Source: Hoylesella buccalis ATCC 35310 (GTDB lineage Bacteria; Bacteroidota; Bacteroidia; Bacteroidales; Bacteroidaceae). Taken from it: a stretch of 64,000 bases of DNA. The notes below the pieces were generated by a model. That model saw only the letters and a list, made by a program, of their open reading frames with translations. It made no database searches and was not told the DNA's origin. Every line of letters starts with the position of its first letter. Within the stretch, counting starts at the first letter, position 1. A program made the translations under genes and the position numbers. Below, in pieces: positions 44,569 through 53,030 of the stretch. The stretch spans positions 27,332-91,331 of the forward strand of contig NZ_ADEG01000087.1 in the NCBI RefSeq assembly GCF_000177075.1, in the 5' to 3' direction.

Positions 44569-44585
44569 TTGCAACTCGGTTGCAA
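44569..44585. promoter_or_regulatory. metal-regulon operator, copy 1 (TTGCAAC-TCG-GTTGCAA)
   Basis: Perfect 7-3-7 inverted repeat located between the -7 and the expected -33 box of the efflux operon. The same site, with the same 11-nt distance to its -7 box and the same flank (AAGTGC), precedes the P1B ATPase gene at 55883-55899. The form TGCAAC-N3-GTTGCA is compatible with a Zur/Fur-like or other dimeric metal sensor; no sensor gene is in the window. Confidence 0.7.
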
Positions 44586-44607
44586 AGTGCTCATTTACAT
44601 TGTTTTC

Positions 44608-44700
44608 CAATAGCATTGACTTTGAACGCCAAAGTCATGTGAATTGGACACCAAAGTCAATGACTTTGGGTGCCAATGTCATTGACTTTGGTTTTCAAGG
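44608..44700 (+). repeat. CAAAGTCA/TGACTTTG repeat cluster, copy 2
   Basis: Contains five alternating TGACTTTG or CAAAGTCA units, with ACCAAAGTCA-ATGACTTTGG as a near-perfect palindrome in the middle. Its start (CAATAGCATTGACTTTGAACG) matches the minus strand of 6691-6737. The surrounding gap (44590-45030) has no gene I trust; an 80-codon minus-strand frame there looks random. Confidence 0.6.
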
Positions 44701-44973
44701 TAGATGCGCTTGCGCACTCTCTTATACAGATATTCATCGAACATGCTGATTGTCAACACACTAACCGTGTTCTCGAATATAAAAAATAGGCTTTGCCACC
44801 AGCACATTCGCATAACACGGCCATTATGTTTAAGGCTATTGGGGTTGAACAACAAATGATTGTTTTTGCTAATAAGCAACCGTTTTAATGGAAGAGCTGT
44901 GATCGCTGAATAAATATTCACTACGCCTTTTCAGTTAAATAAAGTTAATATAGTAATTATTTATAGTACTATG

Positions 44974-45006
44974 TTTTGCAAGGTACTTATATTTTACCTA
45001 CTTTTG
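44974..45006 (+). promoter_or_regulatory. promoter of the PadR-PspC operon
   Basis: TTTTG (44974-44978), 20 nt, TACTTTTG (44999-45006). The start codon at 45034 is 27 nt after the -7 box. Confidence 0.7.
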
Positions 45007-45033
45007 TGACATCAACTTGAAAAATTGATGATT

Positions 45034-45363
45034 ATGAATGTAGACAATGTGAAATCGCAAATGCGCAAGGGAATGCTGGAATACTGCATTTTGTTGCTGC
45101 TGGAAAAACAGTCGGCCTACACGTCGGACATCATTCAGCGGCTCAAGGAGGCCGAACTGCTGGTGGTGGAGGGAACGTTGTACCCGTTGCTTACGCGACT
45201 GAAAAACGACCATTTGCTGAGTTACAAATGGCAGGAAAGTACGCAGGGGCCTCCGCGAAAATACTATATGCTCACTGAGAAAGGAGCAGTCTTCCTCCGC
45301 GAATTGGACAAGGCGTGGGGTGAGATTGCCGCCACCGTCAACTATCTGAAACAACCTAAGTAA
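45034..45363 (+). CDS. PadR-family transcriptional regulator
   Basis: 109 residues from ATG 45034 (MNVDNVKSQMRKGMLEYCIL); frame codons upstream at 45025 and 45028 fall too near the transcription start to be certain. Winged-helix pattern of PadR proteins: GMLEYCILLLLEKQSAYTSDIIQRLKEA, VVEGTLYPLLTRLKNDHLLSY, GPPRKYYMLTEKG. PadR proteins are usually repressors of neighbouring genes. It is followed by a PspC-domain gene after 26 nt, and autoregulation of this pair is likely. Confidence 0.92.
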   Translation: MNVDNVKSQMRKGMLEYCILLLLEKQSAYTSDIIQRLKEAELLVVEGTLYPLLTRLKNDHLLSYKWQESTQGPPRKYYMLTEKGAVFLRELDKAWGEIAATVNYLKQPK

Positions 45364-45389
45364 GTTCTATTTTTATTCAACCAGTCATT

Positions 45390-47138
45390 ATGAAAAAGAA
45401 TATCACCATCAATATGTTAGGCAGGCTTTACGCCATCGATGAAGACGCCTACGGACTGTTGCAACAATATATCGACACGCTGCGCAGCTATTTTGCGCAT
45501 AAGCCCGATGGAAAAGAGATTGCCGACGACATTGAGGCCCGCATTGCGGAACTGTTTGACGACCTGAAGGCACAAGGCGTTGAAGCAATCAACATTCAGC
45601 ACGTGCAGGACATCATCACACGAATCGGAGATCCCAAAGAAATGGTCGAGGAGGAACCCTTAGATGAGGAGACGGCGGTGCAAGAGGAGGAGCAGGCAGA
45701 AGAAAAGAGTATGGGCAACCGACTGAAGGAAGAAGTTGTGGCCTATTTCGAACGATTGAGAAAATCGGGCAAACGTCTATACCGAGACCCCACCGACAAG
45801 AAGATAACCGGACTGCTGGCTGGATGTGCCCGCTACTTTGGTGGCGACCCCTTGTGGTGGCGACTGGCTTGTGTGTTGCTCGTGTTTATCACTTTTAATA
45901 CGTCTTTGTCTTCTGGCAGATTCTTCCATGTAACGCCATTCACATGGACACCGCTTTGGCTGGTAATCATCTATTTCATGATTTCGATCATCACACCCGT
46001 GGCACAGAATCCCGAAGACCGACTGAAAATGAAAGGAAAGGATGTGACACCACAAAGCTTGGCGCAGGAAGTGACCGAAGAACACATACAGGCCGACGCT
46101 TCTCAACCTCGCCGGAGTGGAGCGTCGGGATGCGTAGCTGGCTTTTTCAAGATTATCCTGCTGCTGATAAAAGGCATGTTTATTCTTGCCTGTATTGTTG
46201 CCGGACTGGTTTTGGTGGCTGCATTGGCCACCCTCATCGTGCTGCTGACCATGCCCGATTTGTTTGGCGACAGTGAGTTTGCAAAGCTTTATTCACACGC
46301 GGTTAGTCCGTCATTGAGCATCGTATGTGTTGTGGGTATGGCAGGAGTGCTGTTCATTACCCTTTATTGCGGCATCCACTCAATTCTTAGCAACACCCAA
46401 AAACTCATGCCAATGGGTACTCCGCAACGCCTGATGTGGGCGGGACTGTGGACCGTGAGCCTCATTGTGGCCATCGTCAGTGGTATCGCCATTGGCGCAA
46501 GAATGACTATTGCCGAGGAGAAACTGGATGATATAAGGCATGAGGCCTACATCAAGGAGAACACCCACAATGGCGTATTCATTAACGAAACCGATTGGGA
46601 TTTCCTGAATCAGGGCGGATGGTATCTGCTGGTTGCTCCGTCAAATCGTGAGGACCGCTACACCTCAAGTGGAGAATATTATACTGGCAACCAGGGCATG
46701 CGCTATCTGAGCGGATACTCTGAATGGGGGTTGGGCTATCAGGTGGAGCGTGAGAAAACCGAGGTTACACCTGGCACATATACCTTGAGCGTGGCCGCTC
46801 GCACCAATGGCAAGGGGGCTTATGTATATGCCATTGCCGATGGACGTAAATATATGGTGGAGATACCAGCCAATGGCAATACGGGCGGAGATATCTGGGC
46901 AGAGGCCAAACGTAGGTTGAGCATCGCAGACTCGCTCTCATCCGATCCGGACAGGACCTATTATCAGAATATCGTTGACGCTAACGACGGCAAGGGATAT
47001 GGATGGAACCGCATAGAAATCAACAACATACGCAGTACCAAAGGCACCGTTCGCTACGGTGTTTCCACTAAATCGAGCTTCACCGGCACCACGTTCGCAG
47101 GACAATGGGTGTCGGCAGCAGACTTCAACTTGAAATAA
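45390..47138 (+). CDS. PspC-domain membrane protein with long C-terminal periplasmic domain
   Basis: 582 residues. The N-terminal cytoplasmic part (1-130; KKNITINMLGRLYAIDEDAYGLLQQYI, GDPKEMVEEE) is the acidic domain common before PspC in Bacteroidota. The PspC domain proper is at about 130-205 (KRLYRDPTDKKITGLLAGCARYFGGDPLWWRLACVLL). Further membrane helices occur at about 250-290, 305-330 and 350-375. The last 200 residues (from about 385) are outside the membrane, with beta-rich sequence and no family I recognise (YTSSGEYYTGNQGMRYLSGYSEWGLGYQ). Pairing with PadR is a recurrent arrangement, thought to be an envelope-stress module. Confidence 0.85.
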   Translation: MKKNITINMLGRLYAIDEDAYGLLQQYIDTLRSYFAHKPDGKEIADDIEARIAELFDDLKAQGVEAINIQHVQDIITRIGDPKEMVEEEPLDEETAVQEEEQAEEKSMGNRLKEEVVAYFERLRKSGKRLYRDPTDKKITGLLAGCARYFGGDPLWWRLACVLLVFITFNTSLSSGRFFHVTPFTWTPLWLVIIYFMISIITPVAQNPEDRLKMKGKDVTPQSLAQEVTEEHIQADASQPRRSGASGCVAGFFKIILLLIKGMFILACIVAGLVLVAALATLIVLLTMPDLFGDSEFAKLYSHAVSPSLSIVCVVGMAGVLFITLYCGIHSILSNTQKLMPMGTPQRLMWAGLWTVSLIVAIVSGIAIGARMTIAEEKLDDIRHEAYIKENTHNGVFINETDWDFLNQGGWYLLVAPSNREDRYTSSGEYYTGNQGMRYLSGYSEWGLGYQVEREKTEVTPGTYTLSVAARTNGKGAYVYAIADGRKYMVEIPANGNTGGDIWAEAKRRLSIADSLSSDPDRTYYQNIVDANDGKGYGWNRIEINNIRSTKGTVRYGVSTKSSFTGTTFAGQWVSAADFNLK

Positions 47139-47330
47139 AAAGGGCAATCAAGCCTGTTCCCTCGAACGACATGGTATCAGCACACAACGGTTAGCGCAGC
47201 TCATCCTCCACCCTATAATGGTTGATGCGCATTGAGCGTGATGAAATAAGCATGTACCAATTAGCGTGTATGGCTCATATAGCAGGCTGTTTATTATTTA
47301 AGTTGAAGAATTAAATTGAATTGCAAATAA

Positions 47331-47361
47331 AAAGGAGTTGCGAACTTCGTAACTCCTTTAT
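47331..47361. terminator. terminator of the CAT-anticodon tRNA gene
   Basis: AAAGGAGTT-GCGAACTTCGT-AACTCCTTT with A/T runs on both sides. It lies directly downstream of the minus-strand tRNA gene and could also stop plus-strand transcription from the PspC gene. Between 47139 and 47330 I see nothing else. Confidence 0.75.
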
Positions 47362-47369
47362 TTTGATTG

Positions 47370-47443
47370 TGGACCAGCCTGGGCTTGAACCAGGGACCTC
47401 CAGATTATGAGTCTGTTGCTCTAACCAACTGAGCTACAAGTCC
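47370..47443 (-). tRNA. tRNA-Met (elongator type) or tRNA-Ile2, anticodon CAT
   Basis: Minus strand begins GGACTTGTAGCTCAGTTGG; anticodon loop CTCATAA gives CAT; T-arm CCTGGTTCAAGCCCAGG; discriminator A. The G1-C72 pair excludes initiator tRNA. CAT could be elongator Met or a lysidine-modified Ile tRNA; I cannot separate these by eye. CCA is not encoded. Confidence 0.88.
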
Positions 47444-47477
47444 GACTTATTGCGGAAAGCGAATAAGTTTATGGCTG

Positions 47478-47485
47478 CAAAGGTA
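47478..47485 (-). promoter_or_regulatory. -7 box of the CAT-anticodon tRNA
   Basis: TACCTTTG on the minus strand, 34 nt before the tRNA 5' end. Confidence 0.5.
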
Positions 47486-47604
47486 AAAAATAAAATTGAT
47501 AATCGGAGGAAGAAGTGAGAAAAACTTTTATTTAACACATTTTTTCGCAAAAACATCATCCAGACGTTGCATAGCAAGAATTGCTGAAAAAGACACCACG
47601 GAGG

Positions 47605-47982
47605 CTAACCTGCCAATTTGATTCCAATCAGCACCATCATCATTCCGAGACAAACACTCCCTCCCACATACAGAACGGCATACGAAAGATGACCTTGTTG
47701 CACGAGAGACAAACTTTCATGAGAGAAAGTGGAAAAGGTGGTAAAGCCTCCACAAAAACCTGTTATCAAGAGTAGTTTGAGATTGTTGTTACCAAGCATG
47801 TTTTGGTCAATCAGCCCATAGAGGATTCCAATGACCAAACAACCCAAAAGATTGACTGCAAACGTACCATAGGGAAAGGCATTAGGAAGCCAATCTTGTA
47901 TGACTTTAGACGTAAGATACCTCATGGCCGAGCCAACAGCTCCACCCATGGCAACCATCAACATACTGCGTAGAAAATTCAT
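47605..47982 (-). CDS. crcB: fluoride channel CrcB/Fluc
   Basis: 125 residues from ATG 47982 (MNFLRSMLMVAMGGAVGSAMRYL). Four membrane helices and the family signature GTFAVNLLGCLVIG and ITGFCGGFTTFSTFSHESL are present. Fluc forms an antiparallel dimer that releases fluoride from the cytoplasm. A longer upstream frame runs through the -7 box at 47987-47994 and is rejected. Because that box is only 5 nt before the ATG, the mRNA would be leaderless, or translation begins at the later ATG at 47961 (MLMVAMGG). Confidence 0.9.
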   Translation of the reverse strand: MNFLRSMLMVAMGGAVGSAMRYLTSKVIQDWLPNAFPYGTFAVNLLGCLVIGILYGLIDQNMLGNNNLKLLLITGFCGGFTTFSTFSHESLSLVQQGHLSYAVLYVGGSVCLGMMMVLIGIKLAG

Positions 47983-47986
47983 GGTG

Positions 47987-47994
47987 CAAAGATA
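47987..47994 (-). promoter_or_regulatory. -7 box of crcB, adjacent to the start codon
   Basis: TATCTTTG on the minus strand. Predicted transcription start is about at the ATG at 47982. Confidence 0.5.
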
Positions 47995-48077
47995 TGAAAT
48001 CATTTTGAATGTCCCTTCATAGGCCAAGACAAATATCATTGGGTAGATTCAACTTCAAATGGTTTTTAGGTTGATAA

Positions 48078-48109
48078 TTTGTCTGGTTTAGCCAAAAATA
48101 CTAACTTTG
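48078..48109 (+). promoter_or_regulatory. promoter of the lipoprotein gene at 48201
   Basis: TTTG (48078-48081), 20 nt, TAACTTTG (48102-48109). Confidence 0.65.
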
Positions 48110-48200
48110 TAAAGTAAGACTGACATCACCAACCGATGCCAGGAATGCCTGGCAATCATCAAAGAAGCAAAAAATATGCTGATGCCATAAATCACGAGAT

Positions 48201-49073
48201 ATGAACCAGAAGATTTTTAGAATGTTCCTCATCGGATGCGTAGTGGCATGCCTTACCGCTTGCAGCGACACTTTTGAGGAAGGCGACCCTACACCACCAG
48301 AGATTTCTGTAGCCGAGGAGGTAACAACAGACCAGCTCACATTTTCGTTTGACGTAATCAAATGCAAGGGCAAGTTCACAGTAGAAAGTGCGGATACCCA
48401 ATCACCTACTGCACCCAAAATCACCATCAAAGACCACCATGTGACAGTAGAACTCATCGCCGACTATACCTTTCTGAAGGTTACGGACGAGAGTGGATTG
48501 TCACAACACATCAAAATACAATCCACACACCCTGACTTAACTCCCACTATCTACGACCTGCACCAATCGTATGGGGTGAGACAGAGATATCCAAGCCTCA
48601 AGTTCGGAACAGGAAAGATAAAGATACTGCGTGACACCCAGGAAAATGGTGTGGCCAAAGTCGGCATCGACCCAGATGGCGTGCTGGTCATCGAAAGCAT
48701 CAAGCCGGGAAGACATTCATTCCAGCTCGCCGATACCCGAGGTGTCGTCCGCTACGTCAACGTGAGCGTCAACAAAGGCTGGGACGTTATTGGCAGCACA
48801 CTTGAGGTAGAATGTCAACAAGGTGAACTGCTGAATTTCTTAATCAAATATGGTAACGGTGGATGGAAACTGGTGTCGGCAGCTGTTGAAACACCTTTCA
48901 ACGTCCTGGCACCAAAAGGAACAAATGACGACAGAACTTATCCATACGACTGGCTACAACTAAGAATCCCACAGGATGCCAAAGGACAATTAATCTACAA
49001 ACTTGAAAATAGGGATAGCCTGCATGTTACCATCACCGTGAGCGTGAAAGAAAGTCAGACGGGTACTGATTAG
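48201..49073 (+). CDS. lipoprotein of unknown function
   Basis: 290 residues. MNQKIFRMFLIGCVVACLTAC is a lipoprotein signal. The mature part is beta-rich with two or three similar segments (ITIKDHHVTVELIADYTFLKVTDESG, VLVIESIKPGRHSFQLADTRGVVRYVNV, LTFSFDVIKCKGKF), suggesting tandem Ig-like domains. No catalytic motif is seen. It is a single-gene unit, convergent with the restriction-modification block; the 200-nt gap after it (49074-49276) is AT-rich and empty. Confidence 0.65.
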   Translation: MNQKIFRMFLIGCVVACLTACSDTFEEGDPTPPEISVAEEVTTDQLTFSFDVIKCKGKFTVESADTQSPTAPKITIKDHHVTVELIADYTFLKVTDESGLSQHIKIQSTHPDLTPTIYDLHQSYGVRQRYPSLKFGTGKIKILRDTQENGVAKVGIDPDGVLVIESIKPGRHSFQLADTRGVVRYVNVSVNKGWDVIGSTLEVECQQGELLNFLIKYGNGGWKLVSAAVETPFNVLAPKGTNDDRTYPYDWLQLRIPQDAKGQLIYKLENRDSLHVTITVSVKESQTGTD

Positions 49074-49276
49074 TCGTGATTCTTCACATACTATTAGACT
49101 CACTATTCAGGCCTTCCAAGCAGACCATGGAAATATATGACAAATTATACTTGAAACATGAACCATTCAAGAAAATAAAAAAAATTATAGGGCACAAAGT
49201 CCATCATCAATATGCTGAAACGGCGACAGCAAAGGGATTGTAAAAAATAAGGAGTGAAACTTGGAATAGAGCCTTT

Positions 49277-50164
49277 TTATAGCCAAGGGATTCCATATTG
49301 TAATACAAAACTGTCCGACAAAAAAGAATCTTCTGATTGAGATATCATTCCATTTTTCTCTAAATGCTTTAGATAATTAATTCGGACACTCGGATTTTCC
49401 AATTCTTCTCTTCGTTTTTTACTCATGAGCAAAAAGTCTTTATCCTTTTCCAAACCAAGATAGTTTCTCCCCAATAGATTTGCAGCAATACCCGTAGTAC
49501 CACTACCACTAAACGGATCGAGAATCCACGAATTAGGCTCAGAGCTCGCCTGAATAATTCTAGCCAATACACCCAAAGGCTTCTGAGTAGGATGCTTACC
49601 GCACGATTTTTCCCACTTTCCTATAGAAGGTAGTTGCCACACGTCAGTCATCTGTTTGTCGCCATTCAACTTTTTCATCAAGGCATAATTAAAATAATGG
49701 GGTACCTTAGGAGATTTGCGAGCCCAAATAATAAACTCTGTTGAGAATGTAAAGTAACGGCAAGAAATGTTGGGCGGCGGATTTGTTTTCGCCCATGTAA
49801 TGATGTTCAGGATCTTGAAGCCCAATTTTAACAATTGTTGCTGCACACTGAAAATATTATGGTGAGTTCCAGAAATCCAGATGGTAGCATTGTCTTTCAT
49901 GTGTTCACGGACAGCCGTCAACCAACGCAAATTAAATGCATCTAACTCTTCAGAAGTAACAGGCTTGTCCCAATCTCCCTTATCCACACACACAACTTTT
50001 CCACTTTGGTAGCTAATGCCTCCTCCCGATAAAAAGTAAGGAGGATCTGCAAAAACCATGTCGAATCCAAACTTAAACTTCGATAGCGTTTCAACACAAT
50101 CTCCTTGAATAAGAGTAAAATCCTTTGACGAAGACTTGTAATATGAGGGTATCATTTTGAACAA
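49277..50164 (-). CDS. DpnII-type second adenine methyltransferase (DpnA-like, GATC)
   Basis: 295 residues. A beta-class N6-adenine methyltransferase with the catalytic motif ADPPYFLSGGG near residue 40 and the SAM-binding motif DPFSGSGTTGIAANLLGR near residue 220. The central WAKTNPPPNISCRYFTFSTEFIIWARK and GKHPTQKPLGVLARII fit DpnA, which in DpnII systems also methylates single-stranded DNA. It protects GATC sites together with the Dam-like enzyme at 51104-52090. Last gene of the three-gene block on this strand; base composition is AT-richer than the neighbours, suggesting transfer. Confidence 0.92.
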   Translation of the reverse strand: MFKMIPSYYKSSSKDFTLIQGDCVETLSKFKFGFDMVFADPPYFLSGGGISYQSGKVVCVDKGDWDKPVTSEELDAFNLRWLTAVREHMKDNATIWISGTHHNIFSVQQQLLKLGFKILNIITWAKTNPPPNISCRYFTFSTEFIIWARKSPKVPHYFNYALMKKLNGDKQMTDVWQLPSIGKWEKSCGKHPTQKPLGVLARIIQASSEPNSWILDPFSGSGTTGIAANLLGRNYLGLEKDKDFLLMSKKRREELENPSVRINYLKHLEKNGMISQSEDSFLSDSFVLQYGIPWL

Positions 50165-50245
50165 GTTTTTGGTGCTTATCTAATGCAATTATTCTAACTG
50201 TTCCGATGAATCATTATCAAGTTTACAGCTTTATGAAAGCTATGT

Positions 50246-51085
50246 TCACAGTTGATGCTCCTTGCTTTTTACAAGACAAATAAATTCGTCTATACTGGTT
50301 AAATTATAAATGTGGGGAATAATGTTGTAGGCTTCTTGAAGTTTATTTTTTGCACTCTTCCAACCAAGTCCGTCAGTAATCCACACAAACTCAAATCCTG
50401 AAACAGAGTTTACCTTTGGTGCGATATCTGAATATGAACGAGCAACTTCATTGAGTTTCGAACCTCCCCCACTATAAAAGTTAACCTCTATAAGATAAAT
50501 TGTGTTCTGTGTCTCTACAACGAAATCAAAACGTTTTTCGTCATCTCCTAAAACAGTTTTAATTTCGCTCCATGTGGCAGATTTGACTTCTCTTTTATAA
50601 GCGATATGGTTTTCATCAAAAATTCTTGATACCATATTTTCCATTATATATCCACTTCTATTCTTACGAGCATTACTATCAAGACCTGTCTCTATACCAA
50701 AAACATAATCAACAAGATTTTTAATTTTTCCATTTGTAAGGATGTCCGCAAGTCCAGTGGTCTCCAAGTATTCAACAACTCCATCAACGCTTTCAAAAAA
50801 TCTATTCAGGACTGTGGTTTCGCCCTTGGAATTAAGAACTTTCTTCTGTCCTCCACCTCGCACTGCAATAAGAACATCCATGATACTAAAGGCTGTTTTG
50901 TCACGAAGCCAAATAGTCTCTACACTCTTGCGAAGGTTTGTAGAACCTATAAGACTATTCAAAATACAAAGGCTTAACTTTATGTCTTCGACATTCTTCG
51001 AGATTTTCCCAAAATTGCAGAAGAAATCCAATGTTTGATTTGTCTCTTGCAATTGAGACATAAATATTTCAAAATTAGTTTTCAT
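50246..51085 (-). CDS. DpnII/MboI-family type II restriction endonuclease (GATC)
   Basis: 279 residues. The protein follows the DpnII family pattern: RGGGQKKVLNSKGETTVLNRFFES, YVFGIETGLDSNARKNRSGYIMENMVSRIF, and the nuclease core KRFDFVVETQNTIYLIEVNFYSGGGSKLNEVARSY, where D, E-x-N around IEVN resemble the PD-(D/E)xK arrangement. It should cut unmethylated GATC. It lies between the two methyltransferase genes with short gaps (81 nt and 18 nt), so the order is M1-R-M2 rather than the M1-M2-R of the pneumococcal DpnII locus. Confidence 0.9.
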   Translation of the reverse strand: MKTNFEIFMSQLQETNQTLDFFCNFGKISKNVEDIKLSLCILNSLIGSTNLRKSVETIWLRDKTAFSIMDVLIAVRGGGQKKVLNSKGETTVLNRFFESVDGVVEYLETTGLADILTNGKIKNLVDYVFGIETGLDSNARKNRSGYIMENMVSRIFDENHIAYKREVKSATWSEIKTVLGDDEKRFDFVVETQNTIYLIEVNFYSGGGSKLNEVARSYSDIAPKVNSVSGFEFVWITDGLGWKSAKNKLQEAYNIIPHIYNLTSIDEFICLVKSKEHQL

Positions 51086-51103
51086 TTCTATCTCACATTT
51101 TAA

Positions 51104-52090
51104 TCAAACCATACGTGTCAATACATTTTCTTCTGAAATAGCAACAGGAGTAAATAGCAAATTTTCTCTCACTGCATTTGCTTTGGTTGCCCGATAATTT
51201 CGCACCAATATTTCTGTTAGCTTACCCCTCTTTTGTGGATTAGAATTAACGCTTCGCGAAGCCCATAAACGTTCTATATGATACGAACTATAAAGCTGAT
51301 CAAAGAAATTGTCGCTTTCATTTTTTCCCTTACCGTCAGAATTGCTAAGCATCAACTTATAACCTGCCTTATGAATTTTGTCACAGTAGTTTTTCAATCT
51401 TATCTGCGAATTATCATTAAAAGCCTCTTTTGTATAATCATTGAAACTTGACGTATCACTTAATGGGCGATATGGCGGATCAAAATAAAAAAGCGTATTA
51501 CCATGTGCATAATCAAAAGTTGATTCAAAGTCACCATTAAGGATTTCCACTCCTTGCAACAATTTACTATCCAAACGAATGGTCTCGGCATCACAAATGG
51601 TTGGGTTTGTATATTTCCCAAAGGGAACATTAAACTTACCTTTTTTATTTACGCGATACAATCCATTAAAACAGGTTTTATTAAGAAATATAAATAGTGT
51701 AGTATTTTCAACAATGTCCATGCTTTTTTCGTTATAATGCTCGCGCATGTTCATATAAAAACATTTTCTATCTTCTTCTGTTTCAAGGTTCTGATAGTTT
51801 CTTTCCATAGCTCGCAATGAGTCTATCAACTGTTCAGGCATGTCTCTCACCGCCTGATAGCATTTACACAAATCTGAGTTGATGTCATTGATAACCGCAC
51901 GCTCGATATTTGGATAACGTTGAAGCATATAAAAAAGCATAGCCCCTCCACCTATAAAAGGTTCTATGTACGTTACATTATCCCAATTGTCAAAATCAAT
52001 TGGGAGTTGCTTATCTATTTGGTCTATCAATTGAGTTTTACCTCCAACCCATTTGATAAAAGGTTTTGCCTTTAGGGATTTACTTATCAT
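51104..52090 (-). CDS. Dam-like adenine methyltransferase of a DpnII-type system
   Basis: 328 residues. Alpha-class (D12) N6-adenine methyltransferase: AKPFIKWVGGKTQLIDQI is the SAM-binding start, YIEPFIGGGAMLFYML follows, and the catalytic motif is LFYFDPPYRPLSDTSSFNDYT (about residue 195). It methylates the A of GATC in double-stranded DNA. First gene of the restriction-modification block, hence methylation is expressed ahead of the nuclease. A weak -7-like box (TACATTTG, 52345-52352) lies about 255 nt upstream on this strand. Confidence 0.93.
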   Translation of the reverse strand: MISKSLKAKPFIKWVGGKTQLIDQIDKQLPIDFDNWDNVTYIEPFIGGGAMLFYMLQRYPNIERAVINDINSDLCKCYQAVRDMPEQLIDSLRAMERNYQNLETEEDRKCFYMNMREHYNEKSMDIVENTTLFIFLNKTCFNGLYRVNKKGKFNVPFGKYTNPTICDAETIRLDSKLLQGVEILNGDFESTFDYAHGNTLFYFDPPYRPLSDTSSFNDYTKEAFNDNSQIRLKNYCDKIHKAGYKLMLSNSDGKGKNESDNFFDQLYSSYHIERLWASRSVNSNPQKRGKLTEILVRNYRATKANAVRENLLFTPVAISEENVLTRMV

Positions 52091-52454
52091 ATACTATTTT
52101 TACAAGCGATCTTCCTTTCTGCAAAGAGTGATTAAATGCAAGGATAGTAGTCGTTATTTTTGGTTTGAAAGAAAATTAAAACCTTTTTATAGGGTGACAC
52201 ATCAAGCCTCTCACAGTTTTCAAGGAGCAATTGCGTGATACGCCTCTTACTCGTCTCAGATTAGCCTTGTCTAACATCTTTCGATCTCTCTTGCGAAAGT
52301 ACATAAAAAACTCTGATTACCCAAATTTTACATTTGAATATACACAAATGTAGACCAAGTTTCACGCCTCAAATTATTTTACATCTTTTTTACATTCTCT
52401 CTACACGGCCATTCATTCATAACCAATTCATAATCAGGAACTATCCACCAACAC

Positions 52455-52860
52455 ACCAATTTGTTGAATATTTTATTAAAAAATGGCCCCAAAAACGGCA
52501 CTTCAAAACTTTCAATCTAGAAAAAAACAATAGGCAAATGTATCGCAAACAAGCAGTTATTTTGTGCGTAATCTCGATTATTTCCACAAAAAAGCGGGTT
52601 TTAAGCGATGAAAGGCATCATTTTGCCTGCTTACCAACATGCCTTTGTCCCGCAAAAGCATACACATTAGGGGCTTCATGCAATGCTTTTGGCAAAAAAA
52701 GACGTCATAAAAGATTGAAAAACACCGAAGGAAATTTATAAAAACCTGTTTATCAATCACATGCAAGAATCGCTTATGCTTGGCGTATTTGCAACCAAGA
52801 TCAAGGTTGTTCACAAATACGCCAAGGAGAGAAGGGTATGTTGTCAAGAAAATTCTTTAT
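52455..52860 (+). repeat. about 400-bp dispersed non-coding repeat, copy 2
   Basis: Co-linear with 18470-18885. This copy has CAAAAGCAT-N22-ATGCTTTTG, where copy 1 has a T-A instead of the outer C-G pair, and a long inverted repeat GGCGTATTTG ... CAAATACGCC (about 52786-52827) that is degenerate in copy 1. It ends with TTGTCAAGAAAATTC. Frames that cross it are not conserved between the copies, so I treat it as non-coding. The rest of 52091-53030 holds only promoter-like AT-rich DNA. Confidence 0.7.
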
Positions 52861-52991
52861 GTCTGATTGGCAGTCACTCCATATCATCTACAAAACAGAT
52901 AGGACAAATTTTAGCGCATCCAGTTTGTTAATAAAGCGTAAAAAAAGAGCTTACTTCATGATTGATAGATAAAAGTATGAGAAGTATTTTA

Positions 52992-52999
52992 TAAATTTG
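52992..52999 (+). promoter_or_regulatory. -7 box of the ADP-ribosylglycohydrolase gene
   Basis: TAAATTTG, 31 nt before the start at 53031; no clear -33 box. Confidence 0.45.
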
Positions 53000-53030
53000 T
53001 CAAACACCTTAAATTCTATTAAATCGTTAT

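Noticed and set aside
44679..44921. Minus-strand 80-codon frame near padR
   Set aside because: Low-complexity AT-rich sequence partly made of the CAAAGTCA repeats; no recognisable features.
52334..52741. Plus-strand 135-codon frame
   Set aside because: It runs through the dispersed repeat, is not conserved in the other copy and resembles no protein.
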